DNA of 64,000 nt from Prauserella isguenensis (lineage in GTDB: Bacteria > Actinomycetota > Actinomycetes > Mycobacteriales > Pseudonocardiaceae). This document shows positions 51,438 to 60,167 of the stretch, piece by piece. Each line of letters starts with the position of its first letter. Within the stretch, counting starts at the first letter, position 1. Position numbers and translations under genes: made by a program. The stretch lies in the NCBI RefSeq assembly GCF_014191605.1, contig NZ_JACHWU010000007.1:62001-126000 (forward strand), written 5' to 3'. Below the pieces are notes generated by a model. The model worked only from the letters and a program-made list of their open reading frames with translations, made no database searches and had not been told where the DNA came from.

Positions 51438-51474
51438 GCGTCCCGCCACTCTGGCGAGCCGGGTGACGGGACGC
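51438..51474. terminator. Hairpin between the M24 and lipase genes
   Basis: GCGTCCCG (51438-51445) pairs with CGGGACGC (51467-51474) across a 21-base loop, in the gap between two convergent stop codons. It probably ends both transcripts. Confidence 0.45.
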
Positions 51475-51486
51475 GCGGTGAATGGC

Positions 51487-52545
51487 TTAGCCCGCGAACA
51501 CGTACGACTTGAGCTCCGGCTCGGCGGGCTTGCGGTTATGCAGGATGAGCTCCTTGGAAACGGCTGACATCGAGTTGACGTACTCGGTCGCGAACTGCAG
51601 TGTCTCCACGCCTGGCATGAACGGTTCGGTGCACACGGCGCCGGACATTCGGTCCGGCCTGGCCGGACCGTCGTGGTTCAGTGCATCCATGGCCAGTGCG
51701 TAGGCCACCGGGTCGTAGGTGCCGACCGCGATGTGCTCGGAAGGCGGGCCGAGCGGGCAGACATCCTGGGTCGCGACGTTGGTGACCCGGCCGTCACCGG
51801 TGTGCAACGAACTCGTACCAGTGTCGTCGAGCGCGGGCTGCACGAACTCGTCGAGGTGCGTGTAGATGTTGGTGTACGAAATGCCTTCGAAGGTTTCCTG
51901 GTGCGAGTTTGTGGCCTGGGTGAAATTCGAGGTGGCGGTCTGCTGCCACAGTGACGGTGAGCAGCCAAGCGGCGGCAAGCACAGGGCGTCGACTACGAAC
52001 GATCCGTGGTTCGTGGCGCCGAATCCGACGTAGTCATCGATCATCGGACGGATGTCGGGCCAGAAACGCATTGCGAAGCGAGGAACCAGCCCGCCCTGGC
52101 TGTGCCCGAGGATATCGACCTGGCGACCAGTGGCTTGGTGGATGTGTCGTACGGCGTGCACCACGTACTCGGCAGAGATCTGGGCATCACCCATCCCGCG
52201 ATTGGGCATGGCCACCGCGCAGTACGGGCGGCCCAGCTTGTCCATCGCCCGGAACCAGTTCCAGGAGAAATTCTCGTCCGGCTTCATGGTGGTGCCGTGT
52301 ACGAAGAGTACGGTGCCGTGCTCGGAGTGCTCCGCGTTCGCCGTGCATTCCAGACTCTTCGCGAGCTTCGCCTCGGGAACCGATAGTGCGGGCCCCGGCC
52401 GGTCGACCGGGGCGAATGCGTGGTCGGGCTCCGTGGTCATGATCGAGCTCGCCGATCCGGACGGCATGGTGAGAACGCTGAGAAACAGGGCCAATGCAGT
52501 CGCGATCGACGCGGCCCGCACGACTCTGTGCGCGGTACTGCTCAT
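51487..52545 (-). CDS. Secreted alpha/beta-hydrolase lipase
   Basis: The 352-residue protein starts with a clear signal peptide (basic start, hydrophobic 'ASIATALALFLSVL', small residues near position 30). The mature part has 'VLFVHGTTMKPDENF', the nucleophile elbow 'GHSQGG' (serine near residue 145), an aspartate in 'HLDEFVQP' near residue 240 and a histidine in 'SEHIAVG' near residue 285. Several cysteines suggest disulphides. It resembles secreted actinomycete lipases of the Candida antarctica lipase B-like class. GGAGGAG precedes the ATG. Confidence 0.88.
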   Translation of the reverse strand: MSSTAHRVVRAASIATALALFLSVLTMPSGSASSIMTTEPDHAFAPVDRPGPALSVPEAKLAKSLECTANAEHSEHGTVLFVHGTTMKPDENFSWNWFRAMDKLGRPYCAVAMPNRGMGDAQISAEYVVHAVRHIHQATGRQVDILGHSQGGLVPRFAMRFWPDIRPMIDDYVGFGATNHGSFVVDALCLPPLGCSPSLWQQTATSNFTQATNSHQETFEGISYTNIYTHLDEFVQPALDDTGTSSLHTGDGRVTNVATQDVCPLGPPSEHIAVGTYDPVAYALAMDALNHDGPARPDRMSGAVCTEPFMPGVETLQFATEYVNSMSAVSKELILHNRKPAEPELKSYVFAG

Positions 52546-53260
52546 TGGGCTCTCCTCCTGCTGTTGGGCGCGGACTTCACATCTCGTCGCCGTTGACATG
52601 GTTGCGGTGCGTCCGCATGGCTGCATTGTCTACTCCATGTGCCGTATTGGTGCAACGTATTCCGGTCACGTATCGCCGATTCGCTCCGGTCGGAGATAAA
52701 TCGCCAGTGCATAGTCGCTGGGACACGCCTCTCGTGTGAGACGTCCTGAAATGCGTCTCGACAGTGGATCGCGTGCGCAAGTCCGCGGTGTCAGGGAGGC
52801 GGTCAACTGCACCTGCACCAGGAGGCGACCAGCCTTCGACCGATGGGCAGCTTCCAGCGCAGCAAGTTCCTGCTCGCGGAGCTGGCATCTCAAGATCGAC
52901 GCCACGCAGGCCTGTGTAGACCGGGCCGGTTGATGCGTACGCCCGGGACAGTTGACGGCGGCCGACGCTGCCATGGCGACGTTGGGTCGGTCGAGGTAAG
53001 ACCCTCGACGCCTGCCCGCAGCTGAACGACGGATACGGCTATCTGCGCGGGGAGCTTGGGCGTGGCTCGACGGCAGGGTAAGTGCGATCTGGGTGGTCGC
53101 GAACGAGCTCATGAAGGAGTTGACCGGCCGTGGTCTCGGGCCGTGAGCACAGCGGGAGTTATCGCGCTAACCTGACTCACAGATGTGTCGAAGACGTGTA
53201 TCGAAACATCGTTGACACGTCACCGACATTTCCGTTGCACGGGTTCGAAGGAGGTGCCAG
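52546..53260. other. Long gene-free stretch
   Basis: About 700 bases upstream of the lipase and QsdR-type genes hold no frame I can support. The only hint of coding sequence is a weak transposase-like scrap near 53010-53150. The lipase promoter must lie near 52550-52700. Confidence 0.4.
53010..53150 (+). pseudogene. Possible transposase/integrase-core scrap
   Basis: 'QLNDGYGYLRGELGRG' (near 53021-53068), followed in another frame by 'VSAIWVVANELMKELTGRG', recalls the 'WGYLRIRGEL...VSAxTV' stretch of rve-type transposases. It is short, frameshifted and lacks the DDE residues, so it is only a suggestion. Confidence 0.2.
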
Positions 53261-53296
53261 ATCAGCCAGACACCCCTGGCGCGGCAGCTGGCCAAC

Positions 53297-53845
53297 GTGG
53301 ATAACCGACCGGATCCGCTCACCGCGTTCAAGGTCGCCCGGCGTTGGTTCAAGGCGGGCGAGCGCATCGAAATGCAGGAGTTGGCGGCCGAGATCGGGGT
53401 CAGCCGCGCCACCCTGTTTCGGTGGGTGGGCAGCAGAGACGCGTTGCTCACCGAGGTGTTGTGGTCGCTGGCACAGCCAACGCTGCGCGATGTCGTGGCG
53501 GCGACACCCGGCGAAGGCGGCGCCAAGGTGGCTGCGGCGCTGGGCCGGTTCGCCGAGGTGCTGCACGAGGCCGAGTACTTCCGGTCCTTCCTGCGGCGCG
53601 AGCCTGAGCGCGCGTTGCGAGTCCTGACCACCAGAGCGGGATCACTGCAGGGTCGGATGACGGCTGCGATGCAGGAGCTGTTGGAGCGGCACATGGATCC
53701 TGGTGCACTGCCGATGGAAAAGCCAGACCTGGCCTATCTGCTGGTGCGCGTCGTGGAGACGTTTCTCTACACCGACATCATCACCGGCGAGGAACCTGAT
53801 CCGGCGAAGGTCCATCAGGCGGTGTCGGCACTACTGCGCGCCTGA
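53297..53845 (+). CDS. QsdR-family TetR-like regulator
   Basis: The 182-residue regulator has the QsdR opening 'DNRPDPLTAFKVARRWFKAGERIEMQEL' and a helix-turn-helix in 'IGVSRATLFRWVGSRDALLTEVLW'. Family members usually begin about twelve residues earlier, and those codons are present in frame (from 53261). The codon six bases after a strong AAGGAGG there is ATC, so translation may start from that unusual codon or, less efficiently, from GTG 53297. It is convergent with the IclR gene; its target is unknown. Confidence 0.8.
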   Translation: MDNRPDPLTAFKVARRWFKAGERIEMQELAAEIGVSRATLFRWVGSRDALLTEVLWSLAQPTLRDVVAATPGEGGAKVAAALGRFAEVLHEAEYFRSFLRREPERALRVLTTRAGSLQGRMTAAMQELLERHMDPGALPMEKPDLAYLLVRVVETFLYTDIITGEEPDPAKVHQAVSALLRA

Positions 53846-53908
53846 CATACCGCGGTACCCAGAGTGCGCGCGACCGTCCGCAGGTGAGGGGTGTCCTGCC
53901 GCCTGTTC

Positions 53909-54685
53909 TCAGGCGCCGAGTTCGTTGCTGATCTCGTCGGCGATGCGGACCAGAACCGGTACGAGGTCGCGCTCGACGCGTGCCGGGCTCATGCGGCCCG
54001 TCGACGTCGACGACGACAGGGCGGCAACGACGTGGCCTGCGTGGTTGTAGATCGGGGCGGACGCGGCGATCAGTCCGATCTCACGTTCCTCCGACACCAG
54101 CGACCAGCCCTGGTCGCGTACCCGCGTCAGCGTCTTGCGGAACTGGTCCGGGTTGGTGATCGTGTGCGGGGTCAGCGGCTGTAGTCCGGGGTTGGCCAGG
54201 TAATCCTCGACGAACTCGGCCGGGGCAGCGGCGAGTAGCACCCGCCCCATCGAGGTCGCGTGTGCCGGCACGCGGGTTCCCGCGGTGGCGTTGATGTTCA
54301 GGACGCGCTTCGCGGGTACGCGAGCGAGGTAGACGACGTCGCTACCGTCCATTGCGGATAGTGACGCCGATTCCTGCGTCTCTTCCACCAGTCGGCCCAT
54401 GTGCGGCTCGGATACTGCGACGACTGCGCTGGAGGTCGTGAAGTGCTGTCCGATGGTCAGCACGCGCGGGGTCAGCTCCCAGTGGCTTCCACCGGTCGGC
54501 TGAACATAGCCGAGGTGTTGCAACGTCAACAGGATGCGCCGTACGGCCGGTCGCGACAAACCGGTCGCGTTGGCGATGTCGGTCAGGCTCGGGTTCCGCC
54601 GCTCGGAGTCGAATGCCAGCAGTACGGCGAACCCGCGCTCGATGCTCTGAATGCGGTCCTGTTCTCCAGTCTTTCCGTCGTTCAC
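53909..54685 (-). CDS. IclR-family regulator of the phenol/catechol operon
   Basis: The 258-residue regulator has an N-terminal winged helix ('SLTDIANATGLSRPAVRRILLTLQHLGYV', near residues 33-61) and a C-terminal effector-binding domain ending in 'LVPVLVRIADEISNELGA'. It resembles PcaR/CatR-type IclR regulators that control beta-ketoadipate genes. It is divergent from the phenol hydroxylase operon, and a tandem pair of identical-arm operators lies just before that operon's ribosome binding site. Confidence 0.92.
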   Translation of the reverse strand: MNDGKTGEQDRIQSIERGFAVLLAFDSERRNPSLTDIANATGLSRPAVRRILLTLQHLGYVQPTGGSHWELTPRVLTIGQHFTTSSAVVAVSEPHMGRLVEETQESASLSAMDGSDVVYLARVPAKRVLNINATAGTRVPAHATSMGRVLLAAAPAEFVEDYLANPGLQPLTPHTITNPDQFRKTLTRVRDQGWSLVSEEREIGLIAASAPIYNHAGHVVAALSSSTSTGRMSPARVERDLVPVLVRIADEISNELGA

Positions 54686-54785
54686 CTGCGCATCGTCCCA
54701 CAGCGCCGGCCGCGTCGACGCTTCGCCCGAGAGGCGGCGGCGAATTGTGGGTTGACGACCGCGTCACACCATGCCAGTCTCTTCT

Positions 54786-54820
54786 GCACGCTAGTCGTGC
54801 AAACTGCACGCACAGCGTGC
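54786..54820. promoter_or_regulatory. Tandem IclR-type operators upstream of the phenol hydroxylase operon
   Basis: GCACG-N5-CGTGC occurs twice, at 54786-54800 and 54806-54820, exactly 20 bases apart (two helical turns), so both sites face the same side of the DNA. The second box ends immediately before the AGGAGG of the first gene. A dimer-of-dimers of the IclR regulator could bind here, repressing or activating by effector. Confidence 0.65.
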
Positions 54821-54834
54821 AGGAGGTGAAATCG

Positions 54835-55386
54835 ATGGCGATCGACCCGAAAAAGCTGCGCGGGTGTCTCGGTCATTTCACGACCGGAGTCACCGTCATC
54901 ACCTGCAGGGCGGAGGACGGTGAGCCGCACGGTGCCACCGTGAACGCCTTCACCGCGGTGTCGCTTGATCCGCCTCTCGTCCTCGTGTCCGTGGATCGGC
55001 GCTCGCGTCTCTGCGGGCTCATCGACTCGCGGCCGTTCACCGTCAACGTGCTCGAGGCGAGTCAGAAAGAGCTGGCGCTCCATTTCGCCGGCAAGCCCAC
55101 CCAGGAGGTGCGCTGGGCACCGGACAGCGCCTGCGGTACCCCACAGCTCGACGGAACGCTGGCGCACATCGCCTGCAACCCGTGGCGTACCTACGACGGG
55201 GGCGACCACGTCCTGTTCCTGGGAGAAGTACAGGAGTTCCTGATTCACGAGGGCCGGCCGCTGTTGTTCCACACCGGCAAGTTCCATCACCTCGGCGGCG
55301 ACCACGAGCCGCTGTTCTGGGACGAGTCGGCCGACGGACCGGGCGGCGTCGCGTTCCTCTCCGGTTCCACCGCAGGCTCCACCTGA
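54835..55386 (+). CDS. pheA2: Flavin reductase component of phenol hydroxylase
   Basis: The 183-residue split-barrel reductase shows '[22 protein letters not shown]' near residue 11 and '[18 protein letters not shown]' near residue 36. AGGAGG precedes ATG 54835. It would transfer electrons from NADH to FAD for the large oxygenase encoded 47 bases downstream, as in the PheA1/PheA2 systems of Rhodococcus and Geobacillus. The longer frame opening upstream is not family-like. Confidence 0.9.
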   Translation: MAIDPKKLRGCLGHFTTGVTVITCRAEDGEPHGATVNAFTAVSLDPPLVLVSVDRRSRLCGLIDSRPFTVNVLEASQKELALHFAGKPTQEVRWAPDSACGTPQLDGTLAHIACNPWRTYDGGDHVLFLGEVQEFLIHEGRPLLFHTGKFHHLGGDHEPLFWDESADGPGGVAFLSGSTAGST

Positions 55387-55433
55387 CCCGAGCCCGGGTT
55401 CACGTCCAGTTTTCGACAGATGAGGAGGCAGCA

Positions 55434-57008
55434 GTGACGCTGCAACAAGATCCCGCCAGTGCACCCACCGGGACGAACGGCCGGGTCACCCAGCCGATGA
55501 CCGGCGACGAGTACATCGAGAGTCTCAAGGACGGCCGTGAGGTCCACCTGTACGGCGAGAAGGTGGACGACGTCACCACGCATCCGGCGTTCCGTAATGC
55601 CGTCCGGATGACCGCCCGGCTCTACGACGGTTTGCACGACACCGCCAAGCAGGATGTGCTTACCGTGCCGACCGACACGGGCAGTGCCGGATTCACCCAC
55701 CCGTTCTTCCGCGCCCCGCGCTCGGCGGAGGACATGAAGAAGGACCAGGGCGCCATCGCCGAATGGGCCCGGATGACCTACGGGTTCATGGGCCGCAGCC
55801 CCGACTACAAGGCGAGCTTCCTCGGCACCCTCGGTGCGAACCCCGACTTCTGGGACCCGTACGCCGACAACGCCCGGCGCTGGTACACCGAGTCGCAGGA
55901 GAAGGTTCTCTACTGGAACCACGCCATCGTCAACCCGCCGGTCGACCGCGATCGCGGTCCCGACGAGGTGGCCGACGTGTTCATGCACGTCGAGGAGGAG
56001 AACGACAAGGGTCTCGTGGTCTCGGGTGCGAAGGTCGTCGCCACGGGCTCGGCGATCACCCACTTCAACTTCCTGGCCCACTACGGACTGCCGATCAAGA
56101 AGCGCGAGTACTCGCTGGTCTGCACCGTGCCGATGGGTGCTCCGGGCATGAAACTGATCTGTCGGCCGTCCTACTCCCAGCAGGCGGGCATCATGGGAAG
56201 TCCGTTCGACTACCCGTTGTCCAGCCGACTGGACGAGAACGACACGATCTTCATCCTCGACAAGACGCTGATCCCGTGGGAGAACGTCTTCGTCTACGGC
56301 GACGCGGAGAAGGCATCGAGCTTCGTTCCCGCTTCCGGGTTCCTTCACCGCTTCACCTTCCAAGGTGTGACACGCCTGGCCGTCAAACTGGACTTCCTCG
56401 CCGGTCTGCTGATGAAGGGGCTCGAGGTCACCGGCACCAAGGACTTCCGCGGTGTGCAGACCCGTGTCGGTGAGGTGCTCGCCTGGCGGAACCTGTTCTG
56501 GGGCCTGTCCGACGCCATGTGCGCCAACCCCGAGGAATGGCTGGGCGGCACGGTCCTGCCGAAGCACGAGTACGGCATGGCGTACCGCTGGTTCATGACC
56601 GTCGGCTATCCGCGGGTACGCGAGATCATCATGCAGGACCTGGGCTCCTCGCTCATCTACCTGCCCAGCCATTCGACGGACTTCATGGATCCGAGTGTTC
56701 GTCCGTACCTGGACAAGTACGTGCGCGGTTCGAACGGCTACGAAGCAGTCGACCGCGTCAAGCTGATGAAGCTGATCTGGGACTCGATCGGTTCCGAGTT
56801 CGGTTCCCGCCACGAGCTCTACGAGCGCAACTACGCGGGTAACCACGAGGGGGTGCGTGCCGAGATGGTCGCCGACGCCGACATGTCGGGCACCAGCGAC
56901 GCGTTGAAGGGCTTCGCCGAACAGTGCATGTCCGAGTACGGACTGGACGGTTGGCAGGCGCCCGACCTCATCAATCCCGACGACGTGTCCGTCATCGGCA
57001 AGCGCTGA
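55434..57008 (+). CDS. pheA1: Two-component phenol 2-hydroxylase, oxygenase component (HpaB/PheA1 family)
   Basis: This 524-residue acyl-CoA-dehydrogenase-fold oxygenase has '[21 protein letters not shown]' near residue 22, '[27 protein letters not shown]' near residue 163 and '[17 protein letters not shown]' near residue 195. It starts at GTG 55434 after GAGGAGG. The family hydroxylates 4-hydroxyphenylacetate or phenol ortho with reduced FAD. Since catA, catB and catC follow directly, phenol-to-catechol is more likely than 4-hydroxyphenylacetate hydroxylation, despite the homoprotocatechuate operon 25 kb away. Confidence 0.88.
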   Translation: MTLQQDPASAPTGTNGRVTQPMTGDEYIESLKDGREVHLYGEKVDDVTTHPAFRNAVRMTARLYDGLHDTAKQDVLTVPTDTGSAGFTHPFFRAPRSAEDMKKDQGAIAEWARMTYGFMGRSPDYKASFLGTLGANPDFWDPYADNARRWYTESQEKVLYWNHAIVNPPVDRDRGPDEVADVFMHVEEENDKGLVVSGAKVVATGSAITHFNFLAHYGLPIKKREYSLVCTVPMGAPGMKLICRPSYSQQAGIMGSPFDYPLSSRLDENDTIFILDKTLIPWENVFVYGDAEKASSFVPASGFLHRFTFQGVTRLAVKLDFLAGLLMKGLEVTGTKDFRGVQTRVGEVLAWRNLFWGLSDAMCANPEEWLGGTVLPKHEYGMAYRWFMTVGYPRVREIIMQDLGSSLIYLPSHSTDFMDPSVRPYLDKYVRGSNGYEAVDRVKLMKLIWDSIGSEFGSRHELYERNYAGNHEGVRAEMVADADMSGTSDALKGFAEQCMSEYGLDGWQAPDLINPDDVSVIGKR

Positions 57009-57035
57009 CGAGCGGGTCGGATCAAGGAGCTCATC

Positions 57036-57890
57036 ATGACCGCTACTCATGACTCACCCACTGCCGCAGGCTCGGGCGATTCGGCCACCAAGGCGTTTCG
57101 AGCGAGCCGGGACAGTGCCTCCGTCGGCCCCGCCGTCTCCCAGGAGCGGGTGTCGGAGGTCGTGACGCACCTGTTGGCCGGAATCCACAGCACCATCCGG
57201 TCGAAGAAGGTGACCTACGACGAGTTCCAGGCCGCCAAGCAGTACCTGATCGACGTCGGGGAGGGCGGTGAATGGCCGCTGATTCTGGACGTGTTCGTCG
57301 AGCACGTGGTCGAGGACGTCGCCGCCGAAGCCCAGGACGGAACCAAGGGTTCCATTCTCGGGCCGTACTACCTGCCCGGCCAGGTTCGGCTCGACACTCC
57401 GGCGACCTTGCCCCGACGGGCCGACGAGCAGGGTACCGAACTGCTGTTCGCCGGCCAGGTCCGTGACACGGCGGGAAACCCGGTGCCAGGCGCGGAGCTG
57501 GACGTCTGGCAGGCCGACCACGAGGGCTACTACTCCGGGTTCGCACCGCACCTGCCGGACGGCAACCTCCGCGGTGTCGTCGTCGCCGACGCGCAGGGAA
57601 AGTTCGAGATCCACACGATCGAACCCGCGGCGTATCAGATTCCGACCGACGGTCCGACCGGCGCGTTGATCGAAGCCGCGGGTTGGCACCCGTGGCGACC
57701 GGCGCACCTGCACCTGATGGTCCGCGCGCCGGAGCACCGGACGATCACCACGCAGCTCTATTTCCGCGGTGGGGAGTGGCTCGACAGCGATGTGGCATCC
57801 GCGACCAAGCCGGAGCTGATCCTCGACCCCGTGGACAACGGGGACGGGACGCGATCGGTGACGTACGACTTCACGCTCGAGCCCGCGTGA
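57036..57890 (+). CDS. catA: Catechol 1,2-dioxygenase (intradiol)
   Basis: A 284-residue iron(III) dioxygenase with an N-terminal helical linker domain and the intradiol core 'SILGPYYLPGQVRLDTPATLPRR' near residue 105, 'LDVWQADHEGYYSGF' near residue 152, 'AAYQIPTDGPTG' near residue 195 and 'WRPAHLHLMV' near residue 220, supplying two tyrosine and two histidine ligands. AAGGAG precedes the ATG. Flanking phenol hydroxylase and catBC genes favour catechol over hydroxyquinol as substrate. Confidence 0.93.
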   Translation: MTATHDSPTAAGSGDSATKAFRASRDSASVGPAVSQERVSEVVTHLLAGIHSTIRSKKVTYDEFQAAKQYLIDVGEGGEWPLILDVFVEHVVEDVAAEAQDGTKGSILGPYYLPGQVRLDTPATLPRRADEQGTELLFAGQVRDTAGNPVPGAELDVWQADHEGYYSGFAPHLPDGNLRGVVVADAQGKFEIHTIEPAAYQIPTDGPTGALIEAAGWHPWRPAHLHLMVRAPEHRTITTQLYFRGGEWLDSDVASATKPELILDPVDNGDGTRSVTYDFTLEPA

Positions 57891-57894
57891 GACC

Positions 57895-57931
57895 GACGCC
57901 GGGCCGGACCGACGACATCCGGCCCGGCGTC
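57895..57931 (+). terminator. Strong hairpin between catA and catB
   Basis: Fourteen perfectly paired bases (57895-57908 with 57918-57931) enclose a nine-base loop directly after the catA stop and 20 bases before the catB start. Inside an operon it probably acts as a partial terminator or mRNA stabiliser, setting different levels for upstream and downstream enzymes. Confidence 0.65.
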
Positions 57932-57951
57932 ACGACGGAAAGGAGGTCGCG

Positions 57952-59073
57952 ATGAGCGACCTGCGGATCGACGGCGTCGAGACCGTGATCGTCGACATCC
58001 CGATGCGCCGGGCGCACCGCTTCGCTCGGGTGGGCATGAATACTCAGCCCGTTCTCTACGTCTTCGTCCGGACCGCAGGCGGCGTCACGGGAGTAGGCGA
58101 GGGTGTCGTACCCGGGGGCCCGTGGTGGGGCGGAGAGTCCGTCGAAACCATGCAACTGGTCATCGAGCGCTACTTGACGCCGATCCTGTTGGGGCGGCGG
58201 GTCGACGAGATCGCCACGATCATGCGTGACGGCTCCGATGCCGTCGCGGCGAACCTGTTCGCCAAGACCGCCGTCGAGGTGGCACTGCACGACGCGTGGG
58301 CCCGCCACCTCGAGGTCCCGGTGCACACTCTGCTCGGCGGGGCCTGCCGGACGAGTGTCGACGTCACGTGGGCACTGGGAGCCGAGTCGGCCGACGTGGT
58401 CGTCGAAGAGGCCCTGGCCAAGCTGGATTCCGGGCTGCACACCTCGTTCAAGTTGAAGATGGGGGCCCTGGCTCCGAACGAGGACGTAGCGCGGGTCACC
58501 GAGGTCGCGGAGAAGCTCGCCGGGACGGCGGGCGTGCGGGTCGACATCAACGCCCGCTGGGACCGGCCGACAGCGTTGGCCCAGCTACCCGCGCTGGCTG
58601 CGGCCGGCGTGGAGATGATCGAACAACCGGTGGCAGGACACGATGTCGAGGCGCTCGCGGCGATCTCGGCCGCGTTGTCTATCCCGGTGATGGCCGACGA
58701 GAGCCTGCGTACCCCCGCGGACGCACTGCAACTGGCGAAGGCACAGGCGGCCGGGATCTTCGCGGTCAAGACCACCAAGTCCGGAGGACTGCGGGCGAGC
58801 CGGGCGATCGGCGAGATCGCGGCCGCGGCCGGTATTCCGTGCTATGCGGCGACATCGATCGAAAGCCCTGTCGGTACGGCAGCTTCACTGCATGCTGCCT
58901 GTACCAGCCCGGCCACGGGATGGGGCAGCGAACTGTTCGGTCCGCTGTTGCTGGCGGAAGAGATGCTCGTCGACCCGTTGGTCTACGACGCCGACGGAGT
59001 GCATCTGCCGGATGGTCCCGGGCTCGGCGTCGAACTCGATCCCGCCAAGGTTCGGGCGTTCCGAAGGAGCTGA
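57952..59073 (+). CDS. catB: Muconate cycloisomerase
   Basis: The 373-residue enolase-superfamily enzyme has the catalytic KxK in 'TSFKLKMGAL' near residue 165, metal ligands in 'VRVDINARWD' near residue 195, 'MIEQPVAG' near residue 223 and 'VMADESLR' near residue 248, and the opposing lysine in 'FAVKTTKSGG' near residue 272. AAGGAGG precedes the ATG. It converts cis,cis-muconate to muconolactone, the step after CatA. Confidence 0.95.
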   Translation: MSDLRIDGVETVIVDIPMRRAHRFARVGMNTQPVLYVFVRTAGGVTGVGEGVVPGGPWWGGESVETMQLVIERYLTPILLGRRVDEIATIMRDGSDAVAANLFAKTAVEVALHDAWARHLEVPVHTLLGGACRTSVDVTWALGAESADVVVEEALAKLDSGLHTSFKLKMGALAPNEDVARVTEVAEKLAGTAGVRVDINARWDRPTALAQLPALAAAGVEMIEQPVAGHDVEALAAISAALSIPVMADESLRTPADALQLAKAQAAGIFAVKTTKSGGLRASRAIGEIAAAAGIPCYAATSIESPVGTAASLHAACTSPATGWGSELFGPLLLAEEMLVDPLVYDADGVHLPDGPGLGVELDPAKVRAFRRS

Positions 59074-59079
59074 TTGTCG

Positions 59080-59367
59080 ATGCTGTTCCACGTCCACATG
59101 GAAGTAGCCATCCCTCACGACCTCGATCCCGATCGACGTGCGGCGCTCATCGCCGAGGAGAAGTCCCGGGCCCTGGAACTCCAACGTTCCGGCGTCTGGC
59201 CACACTTGTGGCGTGTCGTCGGGGAATACGCGAACATCAGCATCTTCGACGTGGAATCGGGCGACGACCTGCACGCCCTGCTGTCGTCGTTGCCGTTGTT
59301 CCCGTACATGAAGATCGACGTCACGCCGCTGGCCACACATCCGTCCGACCTGCGGGAACAGTCATGA
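59080..59367 (+). CDS. catC: Muconolactone delta-isomerase
   Basis: A 95-residue protein with the typical start 'MLFHVHMEVAIPHDLD' and 'LWRVVGEYANISIFDVES' near residue 45. It isomerises muconolactone to 3-oxoadipate enol-lactone. I use ATG 59080 rather than the in-frame TTG at 59074 because it gives the family N-terminus. It lies six bases after catB and its stop overlaps the RibF-like gene (ATGA). Confidence 0.95.
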   Translation: MLFHVHMEVAIPHDLDPDRRAALIAEEKSRALELQRSGVWPHLWRVVGEYANISIFDVESGDDLHALLSSLPLFPYMKIDVTPLATHPSDLREQS

Positions 59368-60167
59368 CCGCCGTGTTGCGGTCCGCGCAGGACCGGTCGA
59401 TGCTGTGGGACGGCCTCGACGAGGTTCCCGTCGACTTCGGCCCGACCGTGCTGACGATCGGCGTGTTCGACGGACTGCATCGTGGGCATCGCAGTCTGAT
59501 CGCCGAGGCACGGCGCATCGCGGATCAACGAGGACTGCCACTGGTGATGGTCACGTTCGACCCTCATCCGGCGCGGGTACTGGGTCTGCCCAAGGACACG
59601 GCCACGCTCTGCAGTGTCGGCCAGCGTGCCGAACTTGCGGCTGCGGCCGGCGTCGACGCCGTGTGCGTGTTGCGCTTCACCCGCGAACTGGCCGGCCTGT
59701 CCCCGGAGGACTTCGCCTCGGTGTGTTTGGCCGACCGGCTCGACGCCCGTGCGGTTGTCGTGGGCGAGAACTTCACCTTCGGTGCCAGGGCTGCCGGCAA
59801 CGTCGACACATTGCACGAGATCGGCGGGGAACTGGGCTTCTCCGTGACGGCGGTTCCGCTGCTGCCCGCCGGGGACGCTCCCTGCTCCTCGACCTACACC
59901 CGACAACGTCTCCGCGAAGGCGATCTGGCGGCGGCGACGCAGGCGCTCGGACGCCCCCACCGGGTCGACGGTTATCGCGTGGGAAGCCGCGTCGACCTCA
60001 CCGAGGACACCGCGTTGCCCCCGCCAGGACGATACGCCGCCGTGGTCAACGGCCGTGCCGACGTCGTCGACGTCGTCGGTGCGGGCACCCTGCGGGTCGA
60101 GAACAGCCATCCCGGCGACGGCCCGGTGACCGTCCATTTCCACACGCGAGCGGAGGACAAGTCATGA
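59364..60167 (+). CDS. RibF-like FAD synthetase with a degenerate riboflavin-kinase domain
   Basis: The 267-residue protein has an intact FMN adenylyltransferase half: 'GVFDGLHRGHRSLI' near residue 33, 'MVTFDPHPARVLG' near residue 63, 'VVGENFTFGARAAGN' near residue 131 and 'CSSTYTRQRL' near residue 174. The following riboflavin kinase region is short and lacks the 'GFPTAN' ATP/metal motif, reading 'YRVGSRVDLTEDTALPPPGRY'. Housekeeping RibF proteins are about 310-330 residues. It may convert FMN to FAD locally for the FAD-dependent phenol hydroxylase. It overlaps both neighbours by four bases. Confidence 0.85.
   Translation: MTAVLRSAQDRSMLWDGLDEVPVDFGPTVLTIGVFDGLHRGHRSLIAEARRIADQRGLPLVMVTFDPHPARVLGLPKDTATLCSVGQRAELAAAAGVDAVCVLRFTRELAGLSPEDFASVCLADRLDARAVVVGENFTFGARAAGNVDTLHEIGGELGFSVTAVPLLPAGDAPCSSTYTRQRLREGDLAAATQALGRPHRVDGYRVGSRVDLTEDTALPPPGRYAAVVNGRADVVDVVGAGTLRVENSHPGDGPVTVHFHTRAEDKS

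Noticed and set aside
55434-57008. 4-Hydroxyphenylacetate 3-monooxygenase (HpaB) feeding the hpaD operon
   Set aside because: The family fits, but the gene is co-transcribed with catABC and pca genes, which require catechol, so phenol hydroxylase is the better call. Activity on 4-hydroxyphenylacetate is not excluded.
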